A stretch of 61,036 bases of DNA from Planctomycetaceae bacterium (lineage in GTDB: Bacteria > Planctomycetota > Planctomycetia > Pirellulales > Pirellulaceae). Below the pieces are notes generated by a model. The model was not told the DNA's origin, did not search any database, and was given only the letters and a program-made list of their open reading frames with translations. Numbering within the stretch: position 1 is the stretch's first letter; the number at the start of each line of letters is the position of its first letter. The position numbers and the translations under genes are program-made. The DNA is taken from assembly GCA_947463915.1 (NCBI GenBank), contig CANHVO010000007.1, forward strand, positions 1 through 61,036, written 5' to 3'. This document shows positions 27,028 to 35,583 of the stretch, in pieces.

Positions 27028-27201
27028 TGCCGGGGTTGCTGAGGTTGCCGGGGTTGTTTTCGATCACATCTGAAATCAATTCTTTTTCCATTTCAGCTCA
27101 GGATTGATTTACCCTCGGCAACCCCCAACCCCCGGCGTATTAACTCCGATTACAAACGTTCACTTACACCTAACAATCAACGCCAAAAATCAAAAATAGC
27201 T
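27028..27201. repeat. Direct and inverted repeats between helicase and primase
   Basis: TGCCGGGGTTG occurs at 27028-27038 and 27046-27056, and an inverted counterpart CAACCCCCGGC lies at 27126-27136. This could form a stem-loop or be iteron-like; it lies in the replication module. Confidence 0.6.
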
Positions 27202-28545
27202 ATGAGCACTTTAGTTTCTTCCACTTGTGTCGATGTTGCAACGTTTTTGCGCCTTCTCCATAGCGAAAGTTCGACGTTCGAGATTCGAATCCCGAATGTT
27301 CAAGGCAGTACCTATGCAGGTTTTTTCGACGATGTGGAGAAAGCCACTAGGGCAGTCTTGGAGTTCGAAAGGAAATACAGCCCGCCTGCCATCTACGTCA
27401 GCCTTAACCCTGTCGTCGATAGTGCGAGATCGACAGGAAACACAAAGTTCAAGGCCACCAGCGAAATCAAGGTTGCAAAAAACTGCATGAAGGACCCTGA
27501 CGTCCTTTATCGTCGATGGCTCTTTGTCGACATTGATCCCGTTCGGCAAACGAAGCCAAAATCCAATTCAACCGATTACCAAATGGAAGCCTCGATCGCA
27601 CTCGCAGAGCAAATCAGGAACGACATGATAGCGAAGGGATGGCCAGTACCACTGATAGCCGGCAGTGGCAATGGTGCCTACTTATTATGGAGAATCGACG
27701 AAGCCAATAACGACGAATCCGCCGATCTCTACCATAACTGCCTTGCTGCGTTTTCTGCTAAATACACACCTAAAGCACTGGACCACAAGAAAGCCATAAA
27801 AGAGCATTTCAATGAGGCAGATAACGCGATTAGCGATGCCATGGACATCGACATGTCGGTCCATAACGCCGCGAGGATTTGTAAAGTGATTGGGACTTGG
27901 GCTAGAAAAGGCGAGAACACGTCAATGCGACCACATCGCCGGTCATTTTTCCAGCCTGTTGATCGCATTGAGATAGTGCCAAATCATCTTCTCAAAGAAT
28001 TGTCTTTGACTTGTCCGGCGAGACAAAAGAAGGAGAGGACGCAAAGTCGAGGGTTTGCAATACCTTCAACGCCGCGATGCGTTGAAGTTGTATTGGATGC
28101 CAATGATGTCGTCATGAAGGAGGTGATTGCCGAATGCAAAATGTATCTTAGAAAGATCAACCCGGATCGGGCATGCGAGCGTGAAGACTGGCTGGACGTT
28201 GGCCGCGCTCTACACTACGTCCATCCGAGTTTGCTCGCCGAATGGATCCGATTTTCAAAACAATCTCCAAAATTCGAGCTAGGTGAATGCGAAGAGTTTT
28301 GGCAGAGCTTTGATCGAGGCAAAGAAGTAACCTACGGAACACTTATGTACTTCGCGATCTATGACGATCATCGCAAAAAAATGAGAAAGTTTCGAGACAA
28401 TTGGCTTTTGGAATTGGACCCCGACTCGCAAACCGACTTAGAGTTCTTGGCGACGAAGTGTCGAGCAAAGAACGAAGAGATTGGGGAAAAGTACAGGCTT
28501 TCGGAAATGGAAATGAAAGCTCTTTTGGAACCGATAACGGAATGA
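27202..28545 (+). CDS. AEP-type primase with PriCT-2-like tail
   Basis: 447 residues. The N-terminal half fits an archaeo-eukaryotic primase-polymerase: FVDIDP (about 108-113) gives the catalytic Asp pair, followed by SGNGAYLLWRID in place of the usual SGxGxH block, then HNAARICKVIGTWARKG. The C-terminal part has the PriCT-2-like helical module (YLRKINPDRACEREDWLDVG, LHYVHPSLLAEWIRFSKQSP). It probably makes primers for island replication together with the helicase-like gene upstream. It converges on the HTH gene at 28579. The usual His of the second motif is replaced by Tyr, so activity is uncertain. Confidence 0.75.
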   Translation: MSTLVSSTCVDVATFLRLLHSESSTFEIRIPNVQGSTYAGFFDDVEKATRAVLEFERKYSPPAIYVSLNPVVDSARSTGNTKFKATSEIKVAKNCMKDPDVLYRRWLFVDIDPVRQTKPKSNSTDYQMEASIALAEQIRNDMIAKGWPVPLIAGSGNGAYLLWRIDEANNDESADLYHNCLAAFSAKYTPKALDHKKAIKEHFNEADNAISDAMDIDMSVHNAARICKVIGTWARKGENTSMRPHRRSFFQPVDRIEIVPNHLLKELSLTCPARQKKERTQSRGFAIPSTPRCVEVVLDANDVVMKEVIAECKMYLRKINPDRACEREDWLDVGRALHYVHPSLLAEWIRFSKQSPKFELGECEEFWQSFDRGKEVTYGTLMYFAIYDDHRKKMRKFRDNWLLELDPDSQTDLEFLATKCRAKNEEIGEKYRLSEMEMKALLEPITE

Positions 28546-28578
28546 ATAACGAAGTGTTTTTCAAACACACGCCACAAC

Positions 28579-28887
28579 TCAATCGCTCACCGATCCGATT
28601 TTAGAACGCAAGGGTTTCGGCTTGGGTAGCTTCTTGCAAATTTTTTTCTTTCTTGACAACCCTTGCGGCTTCGCGACAGGATCGAGCTTCTTCGCGTCAG
28701 GCAGCGTCGCAGACTGAATGTATTCTTCGAGCCATTCAACCAAGACTCTGTAATGCTTGCGAGTCTTTGAGTTTGAAATCGTGAATGCCTTCAGTCGCCG
28801 CTGCACGATCAGCGACCATACCGCAAATCGGGAAACATTTAGCCGAAGAGCTACTTGCTCTATCGTCATCGCTGGTTCATTGCTCAT
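28579..28887 (-). CDS. Excisionase-family HTH protein
   Basis: 102 residues with AGGGGG before ATG 28887. The N-terminal 55 residues are a MerR/excisionase-type winged helix (MTIEQVALRLNVSRFAVWSL, IVQRRLKAFTISNSKTRKHY). The C-terminal tail is very basic (SRKKKICKKLPKPKPLRSK), as in DNA-bending recombination directionality factors. It is the only minus-strand gene in the left two-thirds of the island and is divergent from hsdM. It could be the excisionase, or a regulator of hsdM and its own promoter. Confidence 0.75.
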   Translation of the reverse strand: MSNEPAMTIEQVALRLNVSRFAVWSLIVQRRLKAFTISNSKTRKHYRVLVEWLEEYIQSATLPDAKKLDPVAKPQGLSRKKKICKKLPKPKPLRSKIGSVSD

Positions 28888-29266
28888 CGTTTGGCCCCCT
28901 GAAAAAACCCTATCGTTCGGCGACTCACTCCCTTAGCGACTTTCGTTGATGCAAGGGCGCGGCAGTTTACTGCCTTTCGCGATGGTTGGTTTGGCCCCGT
29001 TCTAACCTCACGACAGTCGCATATGATGTCCACTTGGGCCAACTTCTTTATCTGGCACATTGGGCGACGGCGCTAACTAAGTCGCGGAAAATAAGCCAAA
29101 ACGAGTGATCAGGCAGGCTAAATCTCTATTCCTGTTGAGTTTCTAAGCTATTCCTCTATCCTATGTTGGCGATCGCATGTTTGTCTGTAACTAACTGTGC
29201 AACCGCGAGTGCAAGTAAAAGGAACGCCTTGCAGATACCTCTGATCCACCTCAACTGAAACGCCTG
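28888..29266. other. Divergent intergenic region, HTH gene and hsdM
   Basis: 379 bp without a supportable gene between divergent genes. It must contain both promoters. I see no strong repeat; a regulatory role of the adjacent HTH protein here is inference only. Confidence 0.5.
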
Positions 29267-30853
29267 ATGGCAAAAAAGAAATCCGACTCCGCCAAAAGTA
29301 GCTCCGCCAACCTTGGATTCGAGGCCAAGCTTTGGCTTACCGCCGACAAGCTTCGAAACAACATGGACGCGGCGGAATACAAGCATGTCGTCCTTGGCTT
29401 GATCTTCCTGAAGTACATCTCCGACACGTTTGAAGAACATCGAACAAAACTGGAAGCGGGCAAAGGTGACTACGCTGGCGCGAATCCAGAAGACCCAGAC
29501 GAATACAAAGCCGAGAATGTCTTCTGGGTTCCCAAAGAGGGGCGCTGGTCTCATCTCCAGTCAAATGCCAAGCAACCGACCATCGGCAAGATCGTCGATG
29601 ACTCCATGGTCGCCATTGAGCGAGACAACCCGCGTCTTAAAGGAGTCCTTCCTAAGGACTACGCCCGTCCAGGACTCGACAAGCAGCGACTTGGCGAGCT
29701 CATCGACGTCATCGCTACCATTGAACTTACTGCCGCAAGCGAAGGAGAAAAGACACATCGCTCCGTCGATCTGCTAGGTCGGGTCTACGAGTATTTCCTG
29801 ACTCGCTTCGCTAGCGCTGAGGGCAAAAACGGTGGTCAGTTCTACACCCCTTCTTGTGTTGTACGTTGTCTTGTTGAAATGCTTGGCCCATACAAAGGTC
29901 GCATTTATGATCCATGCTGTGGCTCGGGTGGGATGTTTGTTCAGTCAGAGAAATTCGTCGAGTCCCACGGCGGCAAGCTTGGCGACATCAGTATCTACGG
30001 CCAAGAGAGCAACGCGACTACCCGCCGGCTCGCAGTAATGAATCTCGCACTTCGTGGCATCGAAGCGGACTTCGGCCAAGAGCACGCGGACACCTTCCGC
30101 CGCGATCTGCATCCAGACCTTCGAGCGGACTACGTTCTGGCTAATCCACCCTTCAACGACAGCGACTGGTTCCGCAAAGATGACGATGTGCGTTGGCAAT
30201 TTGGTGTCCCGCCAAAAGGCAATGCGAATTTCGCTTGGGTCCAGCATTTCGTTCATCACTTGTCGCCAACTGGGTTAGCGGGTTTTGTTCTTGCGAACGG
30301 TAGCATGAGTTCCAACCAATCGGGCGAAGGAGAAATTCGCAAATCGCTCATCGAAGCCGATCTAGTGGACTGCATGGTTGCAATGCCTGGCCAGCTGTTT
30401 TACAGCACGCAGATACCGGTATGTCTTTGGTTCCTAACGAAGAGCAAAAAAGCTGATTCCAAACGCGGATTCCGTGAACGTCGCAAGCAAACCCTTTTTA
30501 TCGATGCACGTAAACTCGGCACCCTCATTGATCGCGTCCATCGCGAGTTAACAGACGTTGATCTTGAGAAAATCACAACGACTTATCATGCATGGCGTGG
30601 AGGTAAAGGGGCTGGTAAGTACGAAGACATCGCCGGCTTCTGCAAATCTGCCTCAACGGAAGAAATTGCTTCGCACGGCTACGTCCTCACTCCAGGTCGA
30701 TACGTCGGGGCCGAGGAAGTCGAAGACGACGGCGACCCTTTCGAGGAAAAGATGCCACGCCTCGTCGCCGAACTGCATTCCCAGTTCGCCGAGTCTGCGA
30801 AGCTAGAGCAGGTTATCAAAGCAAATCTGAGGGGGCTGGGTTATGGCGGGTGA
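29267..30853 (+). CDS. hsdM: Type I R-M methyltransferase subunit HsdM
   Basis: 528 residues, normal length. It starts with the HsdM N-terminal helical domain ([20 protein letters not shown]). The N6-adenine methyltransferase motifs are intact: motif I DPCCGSGG (about 215-222) and motif IV NPPF (about 292-295). It transfers methyl groups from SAM to adenine at the site chosen by HsdS, in an M2S complex. Its end overlaps hsdS by 11 nt, so the two are coupled. hsdR lies 4.7 kb downstream, after four extra genes. Confidence 0.97.
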   Translation: MAKKKSDSAKSSSANLGFEAKLWLTADKLRNNMDAAEYKHVVLGLIFLKYISDTFEEHRTKLEAGKGDYAGANPEDPDEYKAENVFWVPKEGRWSHLQSNAKQPTIGKIVDDSMVAIERDNPRLKGVLPKDYARPGLDKQRLGELIDVIATIELTAASEGEKTHRSVDLLGRVYEYFLTRFASAEGKNGGQFYTPSCVVRCLVEMLGPYKGRIYDPCCGSGGMFVQSEKFVESHGGKLGDISIYGQESNATTRRLAVMNLALRGIEADFGQEHADTFRRDLHPDLRADYVLANPPFNDSDWFRKDDDVRWQFGVPPKGNANFAWVQHFVHHLSPTGLAGFVLANGSMSSNQSGEGEIRKSLIEADLVDCMVAMPGQLFYSTQIPVCLWFLTKSKKADSKRGFRERRKQTLFIDARKLGTLIDRVHRELTDVDLEKITTTYHAWRGGKGAGKYEDIAGFCKSASTEEIASHGYVLTPGRYVGAEEVEDDGDPFEEKMPRLVAELHSQFAESAKLEQVIKANLRGLGYGG

Positions 30854-32093
30854 AAACTGGCCGCTCGTTCCTCTCGGCGAACTTACCGAGAATCTAGACG
30901 GGCGTCGGGTTCCAGTGAAGGAGAACGAGCGCAAGCCGGGACCATATCCGTATTACGGTGCCTCTGGAATCGTGGACCAAGTCGATGGCTACCTCTTCGA
31001 CGGCGAGTATCTGCTCATTGGCGAAGACGGCGAAAACCTGCGCACTCGCCAAACGCCGATTGCATTCATGGCGACGGGAAAGTTTTGGGTAAACAACCAC
31101 GCGCACATCGTTCGTGGAAATCATCGAGCAGACACTCGCTTTCTAAGCTATGTGCTTTCTCAGACAGAAATCAGCGGCTACCTCACTGGCTCAACGATGC
31201 CCAAGCTCACGCAGGGCAATTTGAATCGCCTGCCGGTGATCGCGCCGCCCCTCGCCGAGCAAAAAGCCATCGCAGCGGTGCTTGGGGCGCTGGACGACAA
31301 GATCGAGTTGAACCGACGGATGAACGCGACTCTGGAGGCGATGGCGAGAGCGCTGTTCCAGAGCTGGTTCGTGGATTTCGAACCTGTCCGCGCCAAACTC
31401 GACGGCCGTACTCCCGCCGCCCTCGACCCTGCCACCGCCGCTCTATTCCCCGACGCTTTCCAAGAAACATTGCAAGGTCACATTCCAATGGGATGGCGGC
31501 TTTCAAGGATTACTGATTGTTGCGAGCGAATCCATAGTGGTGGTACACCCCGACGGGACGAGCCAGAATACTGGAATGACGCGACGATCCCCTGGCTTAC
31601 ATCCGGTGAAGTACGACAGCCGATGATCACAGCAACAGAGAATTTTATCTCAGGGTTGGGGCTTAAAGATTCGTCAGCAAAGTGGGTTCCGGCAAATTCA
31701 ACCGTGGTTGCGTTGTACGGCGCGACAGCTGGTCAAGTTTCGTTCCTTGGTTCGAGAGCAACAACAAATCAAGCAGTCTGTTCACTAATACCAAAACCCC
31801 AATTCGAGTACTTCAATTACTTCATGATGCGTAGTGCCACCGCTGAGATGGAGAAAAAAGCTGTCGGATCTGCGCAACAAAACATCAGTAAAGGAATTAT
31901 CGAAGAAACTTCTGTGGTTTTGCCTTCGACTGAAGTTCTCGCACGATTTAATCTTGCGGTTGGACCACTTTTCGAAAATTGGATTTCGAGCATCAAGCAA
32001 TCCGGCACCCTCGCCACTATCCGCGACACGCTGTTACCGAAACTTCTGAGCGGGGAGTTGAGCTTGAACGCAGCTATCAAGGGTGCATCGTGA
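30843..32093 (+). CDS. hsdS: Type I R-M specificity subunit HsdS
   Basis: 416 residues with two target-recognition domains, each followed by a conserved helical spacer. TRD1 begins [17 protein letters not shown]; the first spacer is [20 protein letters not shown] to [21 protein letters not shown]2 is near [20 protein letters not shown] and the C-terminal spacer-like segment is shorter, ending [15 protein letters not shown]. It determines the bipartite target site. It is translated from inside the hsdM end. No recombination repeats that would indicate phase-variable switching are visible, and no second hsdS is present. Confidence 0.95.
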   Translation: MAGENWPLVPLGELTENLDGRRVPVKENERKPGPYPYYGASGIVDQVDGYLFDGEYLLIGEDGENLRTRQTPIAFMATGKFWVNNHAHIVRGNHRADTRFLSYVLSQTEISGYLTGSTMPKLTQGNLNRLPVIAPPLAEQKAIAAVLGALDDKIELNRRMNATLEAMARALFQSWFVDFEPVRAKLDGRTPAALDPATAALFPDAFQETLQGHIPMGWRLSRITDCCERIHSGGTPRRDEPEYWNDATIPWLTSGEVRQPMITATENFISGLGLKDSSAKWVPANSTVVALYGATAGQVSFLGSRATTNQAVCSLIPKPQFEYFNYFMMRSATAEMEKKAVGSAQQNISKGIIEETSVVLPSTEVLARFNLAVGPLFENWISSIKQSGTLATIRDTLLPKLLSGELSLNAAIKGAS

Positions 32094-32231
32094 CGACTTC
32101 GCCCGCTCAAAGCAGACCCGGAACAAACGTCATTGCGTTACAGTCATTACTCTAAACAAAATCTATCATCCAATACGAAGCCCAAATGGGCCAGCCTATA
32201 CGGCTGCACACCACTTACCAAGGGTTAATTC

Positions 32232-33224
32232 ATGACAATTGCAAATGAGTTGGGCAGACTTGAGAAAGTTGAGCTTCGCGATGTTTGGGCAAGCGAATCG
32301 AGTGACTTTACGCCCTGGCTTGCACAAGAAACAAACATTGAACTACTGGCCGACACGCTTGGACTCGATATGGAGGTTGAGGCTCAAGAAATGGGCGTTG
32401 GTCCATATCGAGCCGACATTGTTTGCAAGGATGTTTCCGATGGTTCGCTTGTACTCATTGAGAACCAACTCGAAAAAACCGATCATTCGCACTTAGGCCA
32501 GCTCTTAACCTACGCGGCTGGACTAGATGCAGTCACCATTGTTTGGATCGCCGAGCGCTTTACAGATGAGCATCGGGCGGCAATGGACTGGCTAAACGAA
32601 AATACGGGTGAAAGCGTTAGCTTCTTCGGTCTTGAGATCCAGTTATGGCGAATCGGCGAATCGCCAATAGCACCAAAGTTCAACGTGGTGAGCAAGCCCA
32701 ACGATTGGATCAAAGGTGGTAGCGGGGGAGCGAAGAATACAAGCCTTGAAAACATCTCGCCAACGAAATTACTCCAACGCGATTATTGGATTGCCTTTCG
32801 CGAAGTTCTTGCTGCCCGTAGTAGTAACTTAAAAGTACACAAAGCTAACCCTCAGCACTGGCTAACGGTTTCGATAGGGCGAGCAAACTTCAACATGTCT
32901 GCGACGGTAAACACCAATCAAAATCGTATTGCGGTGGAGGTTTACATGAACGGGCCACTTGCAAAGCAACACTTTCATCGGCTTAAAGAACAGCAGGTTG
33001 AGATAGAAACGGAAATTGGAATTGGATTGGATTGGCGTGAACTGCCAGAAAAGGACACATCTCGAATCCTCATCGTTCGAAACAATTCAAGCATCAAGGA
33101 AAGCGAGTGTTGGGCTCAACAACATCAATGGTTAGCGGACACGCTGGAGAAATTCAATAAGGTGTTTCGGCCTAGGATTTCACAGCTACCAGTCTCGTAT
33201 GAGTCCGAAGTGGAAGAAGCATGA
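32232..33224 (+). CDS. DUF4268 PD-(D/E)XK nuclease-like protein
   Basis: 330 residues; AAGGG precedes the ATG. The N-terminal 100 residues have the PD-(D/E)XK-like core: Asp62 in RADIVC, Glu77 in LIENQ with Gln79 replacing the usual Lys, and Gln90 in HLGQLLTYAAG. The C-terminal half (about 185-320, LLQRDYWIAFREVL to DTLEKFNKVFRP) fits the DUF4268 domain. Relatives often lie beside restriction systems. The stop overlaps the next start in ATGA, coupling it to the DCD-like gene. A DNA cleavage role is inferred; the missing Lys leaves activity unproven. Confidence 0.8.
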   Translation: MTIANELGRLEKVELRDVWASESSDFTPWLAQETNIELLADTLGLDMEVEAQEMGVGPYRADIVCKDVSDGSLVLIENQLEKTDHSHLGQLLTYAAGLDAVTIVWIAERFTDEHRAAMDWLNENTGESVSFFGLEIQLWRIGESPIAPKFNVVSKPNDWIKGGSGGAKNTSLENISPTKLLQRDYWIAFREVLAARSSNLKVHKANPQHWLTVSIGRANFNMSATVNTNQNRIAVEVYMNGPLAKQHFHRLKEQQVEIETEIGIGLDWRELPEKDTSRILIVRNNSSIKESECWAQQHQWLADTLEKFNKVFRPRISQLPVSYESEVEEA

Positions 33225-33613
33225 ACTTCAAAGCCTACGTCTTCGAATGTAACAGCGATACCTATTTAGATTGCATGGGAAAGAGTCTATTCGGTTCGAA
33301 TAAGCCCTGGCCCCTTGAGATCAACGAAGGCGATTTTTGTTTGCTTCACCACTACGAGATCGGCGGACTGCTCGGGTTGTGGCAAGCGACTTCCAATGGG
33401 GCCAGGAATATTGTGCCAAAGATATGGGGCGGTAAGTTCCCATTCCAAGTACGTGTCAAGCTAGTTGTCCCCAAAGTCACCGATGTTCCCAGATCTCTGC
33501 TAATCGAACTGGGTGCTGACCCATCGATAGGACGCTTCGATAACTGCTTGGACGAAAACTTGGGAGCAACGATTTTGGGTTTTTTCCATATTGAAAAGAC
33601 TAAACCCGTGTAG
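33221..33613 (+). CDS. DCD/EVE-like (PUA superfamily) putative modified-base reader
   Basis: 130 residues, translationally coupled to the DUF4268 gene. The layout matches the DCD domain: AYVFECNSDTYLDCMGKSLFG (5-25) equals the plant FMCNSxTxxEC...VFG block, INEGDFCLLHHYEIGGLLG (34-52), LWQATSNGARNI (53-64) and KFPFQVRV (72-79) equal the closing KFPAQVRF block. DCD is a PUA-like fold related to EVE and YTH domains, several of which bind modified bases. With a nuclease-like partner in a restriction locus, recognition of modified DNA is an attractive inference, not shown. A search against DCD, EVE and ASCH profiles would decide. Confidence 0.65.
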   Translation: MNFKAYVFECNSDTYLDCMGKSLFGSNKPWPLEINEGDFCLLHHYEIGGLLGLWQATSNGARNIVPKIWGGKFPFQVRVKLVVPKVTDVPRSLLIELGADPSIGRFDNCLDENLGATILGFFHIEKTKPV

Positions 33614-33702
33614 CGTCCGGCCTCGTTATTCGTGAGTCTAGCATCGATTAGGAATGCAACGGCTGAACAGACGATTGAAAGCACTCTTTAAAGGAAACCT
33701 TA

Positions 33703-34851
33703 ATGCCCGCATCTATTTTTGTTTTGAACGGAGATTCTAAATTGACCGAGGTGAAGCAGTCGGAGTTTGATTACGAAAGCAAGTTCCAAGAGTTGATTGC
33801 AAACCACCCGGAACTACTTCCAGGCGAGTTGATCAACCCTGCAAAGCCCCGAAGATGGATCTTGGTAAAGCGTGAAATGGGAATCCCTGATGAGGAAGAA
33901 GGTGGCAATCGATGGAGCCTGGACCATTTGTTCCTGGACCAAGATGGAATTCCAACTTTGGTCGAAGTCAAAACAGTTGGGGATCCACGCGCTCGCCGCG
34001 AAGTGGTTGCGCAAATGCTCGACTACGCAGCCAATGCAGTTCTCAATTGGAAGGTCGATACAATTCGATTAGCCTTTGAACAACAATGTGAAGATTCGCG
34101 TACCGACTCCGTAGATGTCCTGGCCAATCTTATCGGTCCCAACAAATCGCCAGAGGAGTTTTGGGAATCCGTAAAGACCAACCTGGAAGCCCAAAAGATT
34201 CGTATGATCTTTCTTGCCGACAAGATTTCGGAGGAATTGAAGACGATCGTCTGTTTCCTCAATCGTCAAATGGAAGTAGCAGAAGTTCTTGCCGTTGAAT
34301 TGCAATACTTCACTAACGAAAACAAGACAATTCAGACGTTGGTCCCAACGCTTTACGGGGAAACAGCGGCACTAAAATCCAAGCGAAGTAGTACCTCCAT
34401 CTCGACCAGCGTACAGATCTCCAAGGAAGACTATTTACAGTCTATTGCTCAGCAGGACTCTCCCAATCGACTTGCGACGATACAGAGTGTCCTTGCCTGG
34501 GCAGAACAGAACTCGCACGGATTGAGTTTCAGTCGCGCTAACGAAGATACCGTATTCAGCCCAGCTTGCGTTGTCGACAAGAAGCGAGTGTATCCTATCA
34601 ATTGCAAACAACCAGGTAGACTTGTCTTGCGAATGAAGGAACTCGCAAGGTACTATCCTCCATTCGATGCGATAGAGACACAAAAGCAGCTTGAAACTAT
34701 GTTGTCTCAAATTCCAGGGTTTGTAATTCGTGGTGGAATGACCGGCTTGCCCTATGTCGATATGGATAAGTTAGAAACGGCACAGGATCGGGAGGCCCTA
34801 ATACAAGTCCTCGATTGGATCGTATACCAGCTTCGGAATCCGGGGAACTAA
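33703..34851 (+). CDS. PD-(D/E)XK nuclease-like protein
   Basis: 382 residues; AAAGGA precedes the ATG. The N-terminal half carries a clear PD-(D/E)XK signature: Asp74 in SLDHLFL, Glu88-Val-Lys90 in TLVEVK, and Gln104 in VVAQMLDYAANAV, giving D-x13-E-x-K and the Q motif of Mrr/RecB-like nucleases. The rest is mixed, with a C-terminal region (about 240-380) that could bind DNA or a partner. It is the second nuclease-like gene between hsdS and hsdR. Named family not recognised. A role in restriction of incoming DNA is inferred. Confidence 0.75.
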   Translation: MPASIFVLNGDSKLTEVKQSEFDYESKFQELIANHPELLPGELINPAKPRRWILVKREMGIPDEEEGGNRWSLDHLFLDQDGIPTLVEVKTVGDPRARREVVAQMLDYAANAVLNWKVDTIRLAFEQQCEDSRTDSVDVLANLIGPNKSPEEFWESVKTNLEAQKIRMIFLADKISEELKTIVCFLNRQMEVAEVLAVELQYFTNENKTIQTLVPTLYGETAALKSKRSSTSISTSVQISKEDYLQSIAQQDSPNRLATIQSVLAWAEQNSHGLSFSRANEDTVFSPACVVDKKRVYPINCKQPGRLVLRMKELARYYPPFDAIETQKQLETMLSQIPGFVIRGGMTGLPYVDMDKLETAQDREALIQVLDWIVYQLRNPGN

Positions 34852-34903
34852 CAGGCTTTTACTCTGATGTTTATCCCTACTTAATCTTAACGAAGCGATC
34901 GAA

Positions 34904-35518
34904 ATGTCAATCGAGTCACCGAGAATGTCAGAACCGATAACTCCTATTCGAAAGCACGGCAATGAACCAATCATAGGGCCATGCGGCGGTTCTGTTACAA
35001 CGCTGATTGAGTTCTGGCAATGGTCTGCTTCAAACATTTTGGATAATACGCTTCGAGGTGTGTTTGCGGAGTTCCTTGTTGCTTGCTCACTTGGCGTCCA
35101 TCATAAACACCGAGTGGAATGGGAGCCGTTTGATTTACTAAGCAATGAAGGCGTGCGAATCGAAGTGAAGTCTGCTGCTTACGTGCAGGCATGGGAACAG
35201 AATAAATTCTCCACAATCTCGTTTGATATTAGTCCAACATCTAGTTGGAACAAGCAGACGAAACGCTATTCCGAGACGAAACAACGTCGCTCAGATTTGT
35301 ACATTTTTTGCTTGTTGGGCAGTCCGGAATCTTGGGATGTCAATCCGCTTAATCTAAACCATTGGACATTTTTCACGCTCGAAACAACTCAGCTTGATGC
35401 GAAACTACCAACGCAAAAGCGGATTTCTTTGTCGAGGCTTGACAGCTTGGGAGCAAAGAAATGTAACTACTCGCAACTTGCAGATGCGGTTTTGCCTGCA
35501 TCCGTCAAGCAAGACTAG
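34904..35518 (+). CDS. Small PD-(D/E)XK nuclease-like protein
   Basis: 204 residues (an ATG at 34925 is an alternative start). A compact single domain with Asp77 in PFDLLS, Glu87-Val-Lys89 in RIEVKS, and an upstream acidic residue in GVFAEFLVACSLG (52-64). This is the D-x9-E-x-K arrangement of restriction-endonuclease-like folds. Later residues (QRRSDLYIFCLLG) resemble the last beta strand and helix of such folds. It is the last of the four genes inserted before hsdR. I do not recognise a named family. Confidence 0.7.
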   Translation: MSIESPRMSEPITPIRKHGNEPIIGPCGGSVTTLIEFWQWSASNILDNTLRGVFAEFLVACSLGVHHKHRVEWEPFDLLSNEGVRIEVKSAAYVQAWEQNKFSTISFDISPTSSWNKQTKRYSETKQRRSDLYIFCLLGSPESWDVNPLNLNHWTFFTLETTQLDAKLPTQKRISLSRLDSLGAKKCNYSQLADAVLPASVKQD

Positions 35519-35583
35519 GGAACTTGAGTTATTCTAGTTCTATCACTGAATTTGAGTAGCGAAATCAATCACCTCACGAATCC

